Assembly (NCBI GenBank): GCA_003133205.1
Contig: PKWK01000301.1
Coordinates: 1 to 6,037 of the forward strand
Length of the DNA: 6,037 nucleotides
DNA from: Granulicella sp.
Lineage (GTDB): Bacteria; Acidobacteriota; Terriglobia; Terriglobales; Acidobacteriaceae
Direction: 5' to 3'
The notes beneath the pieces are model-generated. The model made no database searches. It was not told where the DNA came from and worked only from the letters and a program-made list of their open reading frames with translations. Positions 1 to 5,709 of this stretch are shown one piece after another (position 1 is the first letter of the stretch; the number at the start of each line of letters is the position of its first letter). Made by a program: the position numbers and the translations under genes.

Positions 1-1131
1 CTCATCGCCGAAGTTCATCGCCCGCACCTGCTCTGCCAGCCGCTCTCGCAACGCCGCATCCCGCATCAACTCCACCAGCGCGGCCCCAAGTGCGGCGGAG
101 TCCTGCGGAGGCACCAGCAGCGCATTCTCCCGGTCCGTCAGCAGTTCACGGAACACCGGAAGATCGGTGGCCACGATCGTCTTGCCCAACGCCAGCCCGG
201 TCGCCAGCGCACCGCTCGTCGTAATCGCACGATACGGATACACGACGACGTCCGCCGCCCGATACAGCGCCACCAGTTCCTCGGTGGAGATGAAACGAAA
301 GTGCAATTTCACCCGCTTCAGTCCAAGCTCCGCAACCTGCCCGCGAATCTGCTCCAGAAGATCCGGCGCACCGGTGCCCGCAATCACCAGGCACGCGTCC
401 TCGCTCTTCGCCTCCACCTGCTGCCACGCGCGCAGCAGCAGATCGATGCCCTTGTACGGAAAGATGATGCCTTGCCACAACACCAGCAGTTGGCCCGGAT
501 CGAGCTGAAAGTCGCGCAGAGCATCTTGAGAGCCGCCGGGAGAAAGGTCATAGAAGAACGGCCCGTGAGGAATCACCGAGACCTTGTCCCCCGGAACGGA
601 AAACTCCGCACCAAGCCTCGTCCGGATGGATCCGGAGTGGCAGATGATTGCGTCGACCGTGCGATACAGCTCGTCGAACGCTGCCTTATGCGCCTCGCCC
701 GTATCGTGCGGAAGCAGGTCGTGGACAGTCAACACAATCTTCGAACCGCGTCTGCGACAGAACTCAACGAACCATAGGTCAAGCGGAACCCGCGACGTCA
801 GCATAGGAAGGAACTGCACATGAATCACATCCGGCGGAGAGATCAGAAATCTCACCGCCAGCGCGGACAGATTCAGCATCGACTCCGCCAGCTTCAGCAC
901 CCTGCGCGGAAGTCGCGGCATCCGGAATCTGCCCACCACATTCAGCAGCCCCGGATCAACCTTGATGCCGCGACTCGAGAAGCACCCCGGATCGAGGTAA
1001 TACGAGATCGACCCAACCATAAGGTTGACGTTCTCCTTCAGCAGCGCCTTCGAGAGATAGGCCGTGTAGTAAGGCACCGTCGCCCAAAGGTCCATCATGA
1101 ACACGCGCGGGCCACGGCCGTCTGTACTCAC
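1..1131 (-). CDS. GT4-type glycosyltransferase, C-terminus cut by window edge
   Basis: Reading frame of 377 codons, open at the left edge, so the C-terminus lies outside. It probably transfers a sugar from a nucleotide-sugar donor to a lipid-linked glycan in the cytoplasm. The N-terminal Rossmann half starts with RVFMMDLWATVPYY (residues 9-22) and has VHDLLPHD near 136-143 and IPHG near 187-190. The C-terminal donor half has FPYKGID near 224-230, VIAGTG near 249-254, and ALATGLALGKTIVATD near 308-323. The classical GT4 E-x7-E pair is not seen: the aligned stretch around 301-312 reads RAITTSGALATG. The start is GTG at 1131, overlapping the previous gene's TGA in GTGA, with AAGGA 8 bases upstream. 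An in-frame ATG at 1098 is a less likely start because the RVF strand would be lost. Family membership is clear; donor and acceptor sugars are unknown. Confidence 0.88.
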   Translation of the reverse strand, partial: MSTDGRGPRVFMMDLWATVPYYTAYLSKALLKENVNLMVGSISYYLDPGCFSSRGIKVDPGLLNVVGRFRMPRLPRRVLKLAESMLNLSALAVRFLISPPDVIHVQFLPMLTSRVPLDLWFVEFCRRRGSKIVLTVHDLLPHDTGEAHKAAFDELYRTVDAIICHSGSIRTRLGAEFSVPGDKVSVIPHGPFFYDLSPGGSQDALRDFQLDPGQLLVLWQGIIFPYKGIDLLLRAWQQVEAKSEDACLVIAGTGAPDLLEQIRGQVAELGLKRVKLHFRFISTEELVALYRAADVVVYPYRAITTSGALATGLALGKTIVATDLPVFRELLTDRENALLVPPQDSAALGAALVELMRDAALRERLAEQVRAMNFGDE

Positions 1132-2255
1132 TTCGCACGTCCTTGCTTTGCCGCTGCAATCGCCTCGTCGTACACGCGCAGATAATCCGCCGTCATGCGC
1201 TGGGCCGAGTACTCATCCTCGATCAGCTTCCGCGCCGCCGCGCCGAACCGCTTTCGCTTCGCCGCATCACCCAGGAGTTCCAGAATGCTCGTCGCCAATC
1301 GCTCCACATCTTCCGCAGGCACCAGCAGCCCGGTGACACCATCCTGCACCACGGTCGGCACCTCGCCCACAGCAGTCGCAACCAGAGGTAGCCCGCTAGC
1401 CATGCCTTCAAGAATCGCCATGGGCAGCCCCTCCTGGCGCGAAGACAAAACCATCACGTCGAGCGAGGCATACACCGAAGGCATATCGTCGCGCCGCCCT
1501 AACATCGACACGCTGGCACGGATGCCCAGCTCATCGATCAACTGCTCCAGCTTGCCTTGGTCCGGCCCTTCGCCAACCACCACAAAGGTTGCATTTCGAA
1601 ATTCACCTAGAACACGCGCTGCGGCCTTCAGAAAAACATCGACGCCCTTCTCCCACGCCAGCCGCCCGACGAGGCCAATCAGCAGAGCGCCGCCCGGCGT
1701 GGATGGATCGCGAAGAGAGGGAGCTGCGCCGGCAAATGGGCGCAGATCAATTCCATTGCGGACCATGCGAATCTTCTCGTCGCGGACGCCCGCCTTGAGC
1801 AGCCGCTGTCTCACCTCATCCGAGACCGCCACAACGCGCGCATACTTGCGCAGCACCAGGCGATCCGCCATGCCGTAAAGAGTGACCACCAGGTCATTGT
1901 CATACCAGGTATGACAGGTTGAAACGAACGGAACACTCAAACCACGCAACGCAAAGTAGACATAAATGTCGGCCTTGAAGCCGTGAGCGTGGACCACATC
2001 GGCGCCGCTCTGAATTGCCAACTCACGGATCGCCGCAATCGCCGATCGGTCAACCTGCCCGCGGCAGGGAATCAGATGCGACTCCAGGCCTTCCTTCAAC
2101 GCAGCTTCATGAAACTGCAGGTTTGGATTCGACGAGTTCGAGAACACGCCCAGTGCGCTGCAGTGCGGCCCCTCCATGAGGGTGCGCGACATGTTCAGGA
2201 TCACGGCCTCCGCGCCGTACATGCCGCCGCTGCTGATGATGTGCAGGACCTTCAT
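1128..2255 (-). CDS. GT4 family glycosyltransferase (retaining, GT-B fold)
   Basis: Protein of 375 residues, a usual length for GT4. The N-terminal acceptor domain opens with MKVLHIISSGGMYGAE (residues 1-16), whose Gly-Gly loop is typical of the family, followed by VVHAHG (87-92) and CHTWYDND (114-121). The C-terminal donor domain has VRNGID (165-170), GRLAWEKG (197-204, with the Arg and Lys expected to contact donor phosphates), VVVGEG (225-230) and a full E-x7-E motif at E275 and E283. The frame stays open upstream to 2426, but the start is set at ATG 2255: the homology begins there, AGGA lies 9 bases before it, and it overlaps the deacetylase stop in ATGA. Its own stop overlaps the next gene in GTGA. 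It probably adds one sugar to a lipid-linked surface glycan; the specificity cannot be read from sequence. Confidence 0.93.
   Translation of the reverse strand: MKVLHIISSGGMYGAEAVILNMSRTLMEGPHCSALGVFSNSSNPNLQFHEAALKEGLESHLIPCRGQVDRSAIAAIRELAIQSGADVVHAHGFKADIYVYFALRGLSVPFVSTCHTWYDNDLVVTLYGMADRLVLRKYARVVAVSDEVRQRLLKAGVRDEKIRMVRNGIDLRPFAGAAPSLRDPSTPGGALLIGLVGRLAWEKGVDVFLKAAARVLGEFRNATFVVVGEGPDQGKLEQLIDELGIRASVSMLGRRDDMPSVYASLDVMVLSSRQEGLPMAILEGMASGLPLVATAVGEVPTVVQDGVTGLLVPAEDVERLATSILELLGDAAKRKRFGAAARKLIEDEYSAQRMTADYLRVYDEAIAAAKQGRAK
1140..1144 (-). promoter_or_regulatory. Ribosome binding site for the GTG-started glycosyltransferase
   Basis: AAGGA on the minus strand lies 8 bases before the GTG at 1131. 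It sits inside the last codons of the preceding gene. This supports the GTG start and the coupled GTGA overlap over the internal ATG at 1098. Confidence 0.6.
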
Positions 2256-3052
2256 TCCGCGGTATCCTGGCCGCCGTCGGTTTCCGGCTCTTTTCGATTT
2301 ACCAACGCCCAAAGCTTCTCGTACAGCCGATCGCCCAGCAGCCTCTTCGCAGCCTCTTTCCGTCGATACTGCCGCTCCAGATCGCCCAGTAGCTTGCCGT
2401 CTGGCTGAAACAGCTTCTCGATCCACGCTGGCTGCATGTCTCCACGAATGTTCAGCCGCCCAACCGTCACTCCCAGCGGCAGCGGCTCAGCTCTCGGAAC
2501 GGAGGTATAAATCTCGGTGTAGCCTGCTTCCTCGCACGCAGCGAGGACGCGGCGATTGTATCGGCCGCCTGGCAGAGACATGGTTGTGATTGCGGTCCCC
2601 AGCTTGTCCTCCAGAGTCAGTCGCGCCTGGCCCAACTCGGTCTGCAACTCGCGGTCACTGCAGTGCGTGAGCAGCGTATGGGTCCAGCCGTGCGCCCCGA
2701 TCCGTTGCCCAGCCTGATGCAGGGATTGCAACTCCGTCCATCCCATGTAGCCCGGCTTCTTCCCGGTCCAGCCTACGGTGATGAAGAACTGTGCGGTGAG
2801 GCCTCGTGACTTCAGAATGGGCGCGGCGAGTTCGAAGTTTGAGATATGTCCGTCATCGAATGTAATCTCAGGGCACAGGCCGGGACTCTCCGCCTGGCGC
2901 AGCCGAGCATACAGATCGACGTGCTTCTCAAACATTCCCGTATCGGTGATATAGGAGTAGCGAGTCTCGCTAGACCGCAGTTCATGGTAGAGAAGATAAA
3001 GTCTGCGCAAAGGCCGCCGCGTCTGCTCCTCCGAGATGGATTCAACACGCAA
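2252..3052 (-). CDS. Polysaccharide deacetylase family protein (NodB/CE4 domain)
   Basis: Up to 266 residues. CE4 enzymes use a metal to remove N- or O-acetyl groups from polysaccharides or glycan precursors. An LLYHEL segment (20-25) near the start is typical of this deacetylase type. Motif 1 is TFDDG (64-68), motif 2 is H121-G-W-T-H125, and LPGGRYN (160-166) sits where motif 3 is expected, so the Asp-His-His metal triad (D67, H121, H125) is present. There is no histidine at all after H130, so the usual motif 5 His is missing. No signal peptide is visible, which suggests a cytoplasmic protein unless the start is wrong. An in-frame stop at 3058-3056 limits the start. TTG 3052 is the longest choice; TTG 3010, 15 bases after a GGAGGAG, is an alternative. 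The gene follows the VOC gene by 27 bases and overlaps the next glycosyltransferase by 4. Confidence 0.87.
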   Translation of the reverse strand: MRVESISEEQTRRPLRRLYLLYHELRSSETRYSYITDTGMFEKHVDLYARLRQAESPGLCPEITFDDGHISNFELAAPILKSRGLTAQFFITVGWTGKKPGYMGWTELQSLHQAGQRIGAHGWTHTLLTHCSDRELQTELGQARLTLEDKLGTAITTMSLPGGRYNRRVLAACEEAGYTEIYTSVPRAEPLPLGVTVGRLNIRGDMQPAWIEKLFQPDGKLLGDLERQYRRKEAAKRLLGDRLYEKLWALVNRKEPETDGGQDTAE

Positions 3053-3079
3053 AGGTCAGTTCCACTCACACAGTATGGC

Positions 3080-3523
3080 TTATTTGGCGGTCTTGGCCTC
3101 GACAATTTCAAAGAGCTGGCGCGAAGGGGTATAGATCCATGCAATCCTTCGGCCCTGGAAGGCTACAGCAGGGACGGGAGAAGCGAGTACGACGCAGCCG
3201 TTGTTTCGGGCATGAACGAGCGCGCCCTCCATGTCATTCGTTTCAAAACAGAGATGGTAAGCTCCACCATTGCCCTTCGACAGCATGGATCGAATTGGGG
3301 AGTCGTCGCTGAGGGGTGCGATAAGTTCGATCTCGGCCAGGTCTTTGTCGGACTTGCCGAGAAAGCTGACGGTGACCTTTTGGACGGGGTCGTCAAATGG
3401 GCCGGACACGATCTTGTAACCGAATAGGGTGGAGAGCAATTCAGTGGTTGAGTCCAGAGATGGCACGGCCACACCAATGTGCAACAGCTTGAAATCAAGG
3501 TTGCGAAGCGGATTGGATATCAA
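3080..3523 (-). CDS. VOC superfamily (glyoxalase/epimerase-like) protein
   Basis: Protein of 147 residues from a TTG start, the normal size for a single two-module VOC protein. The pattern resembles methylmalonyl-CoA epimerase: KLLHIGVAV near 12-20, AEIELIAPL near 63-71, GGAYHLCFET near 86-95 and WIYTPSRQLFEIVE near 129-142. Likely metal ligands are H15, E66, H90 and E139, matching the His/Gln/His/Glu arrangement of that family with Glu for Gln. The segment DDPVQKV (44-50) appears to lack the glutamate that acts as a catalytic base in true epimerases. The frame is open to a GTG at 3643, but AAGGGAG 7 bases before TTG 3523 and the point where homology begins favour the short form. It heads a tight unit with a deacetylase and two glycosyltransferases, so a role in making or altering an acyl or sugar substituent is possible. 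The substrate is unknown. Confidence 0.85.
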   Translation of the reverse strand: MISNPLRNLDFKLLHIGVAVPSLDSTTELLSTLFGYKIVSGPFDDPVQKVTVSFLGKSDKDLAEIELIAPLSDDSPIRSMLSKGNGGAYHLCFETNDMEGALVHARNNGCVVLASPVPAVAFQGRRIAWIYTPSRQLFEIVEAKTAK

Positions 3524-3530
3524 TGCACAG

Positions 3531-3537
3531 CTCCCTT
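3531..3537 (-). promoter_or_regulatory. Ribosome binding site deciding the TTG start of the VOC gene
   Basis: AAGGGAG on the minus strand is a strong Shine-Dalgarno match 7 bases before TTG at 3523. The upstream in-frame GTG at 3643 has no such site, and the 40 residues it would add look unlike a protein domain (several prolines, low order). Confidence 0.6.
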
Positions 3538-3574
3538 CTTCAACTTCGCCGGGGGGAGGGAAGGGTAGGTGAAC

Positions 3575-3592
3575 TCCGCAAGCTGTTGCGGA
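3575..3592. repeat. Perfect 7-bp hairpin in the gap before the VOC gene
   Basis: TCCGCAA and TTGCGGA form a perfect 7-base-pair stem around a 4-base loop (3582-3585). It lies in the 180-base gap between the upstream glycosyltransferase stop (3704) and the VOC start (3523). Transcribed from the minus strand it is followed by GTTCACC, not by a run of T, so it is not a standard intrinsic terminator. It could be an RNA processing or stabilising hairpin that separates expression of the two halves of the locus. I see no convincing promoter beside it; the rest of the gap shows nothing else I can name. Confidence 0.45.
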
Positions 3593-3703
3593 TTTCTGAT
3601 GGAAGCGAGATTCAGACCATTGAACATGCGTAATCGAATGCACCGCGGGTTAAGTAGAACTAGAGGGAATAGTTCGAGCAGGTTGGCTTGTGCAGGCATG
3701 AGG

Positions 3704-4834
3704 TCAGGTTACACGGGCGAGGGATTGGAATGTTGCGTCGATGGTGTCGTGGAGTTGGAACGTACTCTGGACTCGCTGCAGGCCGGCTCGTCCCATTCCC
3801 ATACGCAATGGGCGGTCTTCCATTAGTCGGAGGAGCGCTGCGGCAAACGCCTCTGGATTGTTCGCATCGACGAGGAGGCCGGTCTCTCCGTCGGCGATGA
3901 CCTCGGGAATGCCACCAACCCTGCAGGCAACGATGGGCAAGCCAAAGGACATGGCCTCAGTAAAGACGAGGCCGAAGGACTCCGACTCCGATGCGCTGAC
4001 CAGGATGTCGCTATGTTTAAGCAGTTCGAATGGATACTGGACCATCAGCCCGGTGAAGCGCACGACATCGTCGAGTTTTAGTTCGGTCGCAAGCTTTCTC
4101 GAGGAACCTTCCAATGCACCTCCACCTACGACGACGAGGCGGGCGGCGGGGCATTTGTCGCGTGCGATGGCGAAGGCGCGGAGCAGTATGTCGACTCGTT
4201 TGCGATCAATGATGGAGCCGATGTAAAGGCAGTTGACTGTGCCATCGTCAATTCTGGCGGACGGGAACTGGTCCATTTCGGCGGATCGCACGAGAAAGCC
4301 AGCGACATCGATGCCGTTGTAGACGACATCGATGGGCTTCCTGACATGCAGCGCTTCCAGAAAATGCTTATTGGCGTGTGAGACGGTGATTACTTTGTTC
4401 CACGTTAGGGACAACAGACGCAGCGCCGAGAAATGGAGGTTTCTCCAGTGCAGGGTCTGGAGCGGCCGAATCTCTCCGTGATAGTGGTAGGCGACAGTGA
4501 TGCCTGAGATACGACAAAAGAGGAACACGGGAAGAAAACTGAGCGTGTCGCAGAAATGGAAGTCCACAATATCCGGCTTGAACTCACGGATACAGCGGAT
4601 CAACTCGCGCCTGCCTTGCTTCGAACTCCAGGGTGCATTTGCGGTCAGAACAGAGGCACGTTCGTTCTCAATCCGCTGGATCACCTCTCCTGCGTCTACG
4701 CCGGGAAATATGAATCCGAGTGTCCAGCCTGACTCGCGGGCCTTGCGGGCGAAGGAGCCGATGTAGTCCTCGAAGCTGCCGAGCTTCTTGATCCGCGAGT
4801 TGATGATTGTAAGCAATCTCACGTGTTTTCTCAT
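3704..4834 (-). CDS. GT4 family glycosyltransferase (retaining, GT-B fold)
   Basis: Complete protein of 376 residues, typical for GT4. It should transfer a sugar from a nucleotide donor to a growing surface glycan at the cytoplasmic membrane face. The N-terminal domain has VDFHFCD (90-96) and YHYHGE (116-121), and a hydrophobic stretch LSFLPVFLFC (98-107) that may help membrane contact. The donor domain has VYNGID (171-176), GSIIDRKRVDILL (206-218), VVVGGG (234-239) and an intact E-x7-E at E285 and E293 (ESFGLVFTE), followed by FGLPIVA and GETGLLV. The start is ATG 4834; no good Shine-Dalgarno sequence precedes it, and GTG at codon 5 is an alternative. It is separated by 122 bases from the methyltransferase upstream and 180 bases from the VOC gene downstream, so it may be its own transcription unit. 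Sugar specificity is unknown. Confidence 0.93.
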   Translation of the reverse strand: MRKHVRLLTIINSRIKKLGSFEDYIGSFARKARESGWTLGFIFPGVDAGEVIQRIENERASVLTANAPWSSKQGRRELIRCIREFKPDIVDFHFCDTLSFLPVFLFCRISGITVAYHYHGEIRPLQTLHWRNLHFSALRLLSLTWNKVITVSHANKHFLEALHVRKPIDVVYNGIDVAGFLVRSAEMDQFPSARIDDGTVNCLYIGSIIDRKRVDILLRAFAIARDKCPAARLVVVGGGALEGSSRKLATELKLDDVVRFTGLMVQYPFELLKHSDILVSASESESFGLVFTEAMSFGLPIVACRVGGIPEVIADGETGLLVDANNPEAFAAALLRLMEDRPLRMGMGRAGLQRVQSTFQLHDTIDATFQSLARVT

Positions 4835-4843
4835 GCCGAGAGA

Positions 4844-4872
4844 ATACTACTTAAGCCTCTCCGCGTTCTGAA
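4844..4872 (-). promoter_or_regulatory. Possible weak sigma-70-like promoter for the glycosyltransferase at 4834
   Basis: On the minus strand TTCAGA (4872-4867, 4 of 6 to TTGACA) and TAGTAT (4849-4844, 4 of 6 to TATAAT) are spaced by exactly 17 bases. Transcription would start near 4837, only a few bases before the ATG at 4834, giving a nearly leaderless message. That agrees with the missing Shine-Dalgarno sequence there. Hexamer matches of this quality occur often by chance, so the support is weak. Confidence 0.25.
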
Positions 4873-4956
4873 TAGATTTACATCATTTGAAGAGGAATGC
4901 GCCCGGTAGATGCGGCCCCGAAGCGGTTCGATTTGCCTTTTGAATCTTTATCGAGG

Positions 4957-5709
4957 TCACGGGCGCGGGGGAAGGCAGAAAAGTGCATTCGATACGGAGA
5001 ACATTTCACCCTTGGTGCTGATGTAATCGTTATAGGCGGCAACAAATCGGAATCCGAAGGGACTCAGCATGTTTTCGAATGGGATCAAAGCACCTCCAAA
5101 TACGCCCTCTCTCGGCCGAAGATCATTGAATTCAACTTGGACAAACTTTATGGCCCGCTTTTGAAGCATCGAACTGCCGCCTTGAAGAACAACCAAGTCG
5201 AAGCCTTCAGTGTCGATGTTCAGCAAATCGACGTGATCGATCAAGTTTTCCGAGCAAAATGTATCCAATGTTGTTTCTTTTACACGAATGCTGCGTCCAT
5301 GTGTGTTGAATCGCTTGGCAAACTGGGCGTTCGGCGTAAGACTGTTGATCTTCGACTCATCATACTCGATCATTTCAACTTCGCAGGTATCGATACCCAG
5401 AGCAACATTAAATCCCCGAAATCGGGGATTCCCGCCCACCTTGGCAATCAGCGTCGCAAACGTGGAAGGATGGGGTTCGAAGCTCAATACGCGCGCCTCC
5501 GGAAACTCATCGAGCGCATTCAGCGCCGTCTCGCCATCGTTAGCTCCCACATCAAAGATCGTGTTGATTGGATACTTCCACTCGTTTGCCAAGCGCTTGA
5601 CGTCCGTGAATGAACTGAGGCCAAACCGAGACGTTGGTACTAGAACGCGTCCTTGGCGCGCCATCACCCACTTGATTGACTTTACAACTCGCGACCTGAA
5701 GAATCCCAT
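4957..5709 (-). CDS. FkbM family SAM-dependent methyltransferase
   Basis: Protein of 250 residues, usual for this family. FkbM-type enzymes transfer a methyl group from S-adenosylmethionine to a hydroxyl, often on a sugar in surface glycan or natural-product clusters. A basic N-terminal stretch (1-30) precedes the core. Motif I is TIFDVGANDGET (50-61), the SAM-binding glycine loop, with an acidic E78 in LSFEPH ending the next strand. LLNIDTEGFD (162-171) is the characteristic family motif, and VQVEFND (190-196) follows. The start is ATG 5709 with GGAG 5 bases before it. The frame continues to an ATG at 5856, but the extra 49 residues resemble no domain. GC content is about 46% by hand count over 5041-5400, far below the downstream genes, so transfer from another source is plausible. 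It probably O-methylates a sugar of the same glycan. Confidence 0.9.
   Translation of the reverse strand: MGFFRSRVVKSIKWVMARQGRVLVPTSRFGLSSFTDVKRLANEWKYPINTIFDVGANDGETALNALDEFPEARVLSFEPHPSTFATLIAKVGGNPRFRGFNVALGIDTCEVEMIEYDESKINSLTPNAQFAKRFNTHGRSIRVKETTLDTFCSENLIDHVDLLNIDTEGFDLVVLQGGSSMLQKRAIKFVQVEFNDLRPREGVFGGALIPFENMLSPFGFRFVAAYNDYISTKGEMFSVSNALFCLPPRP
5411..5430. repeat. Near-perfect 20-base palindrome inside the methyltransferase gene
   Basis: Arms AATCCCCGA (5411-5419) and TCGGGGATT (5422-5430) are exact reverse complements around a 2-base centre. The palindrome falls within codons for residues 94-100 (NPRFRGF) of the FkbM protein. On the minus strand it is followed by TAATG, without a T run long enough for a terminator. 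It may be chance, a structured mRNA element, or a protein binding site. Confidence 0.6.

Noticed and set aside
1195..1878. Plus-strand open frame of 227 codons
   Set aside because: It lies wholly opposite a well-supported GT4 gene. Its translation is rich in Ser, Arg and Pro, has no domain pattern, and looks like a GC-rich antisense shadow.
2256..2426. N-terminal extension of the glycosyltransferase to 2426
   Set aside because: The extra 57 residues are an out-of-frame reading of the deacetylase gene. The ATGA overlap at 2255 and the MKVLHI start of the Rossmann fold mark the true start.
3524..3643. N-terminal extension of the VOC protein to GTG 3643
   Set aside because: No ribosome binding site precedes that GTG and the extension is proline-rich without domain similarity, while a strong site stands before TTG 3523.
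4835..4956. Terminator after the methyltransferase gene
   Set aside because: Only 3-4 base-pair stems such as CGAA/TTCG could be found, without a following T run on the minus strand.
4897..5613. Plus-strand open frame of 238 codons
   Set aside because: It is antisense to the FkbM methyltransferase, whose motifs are clear. No recognisable motif or good ribosome binding site supports the plus-strand reading.
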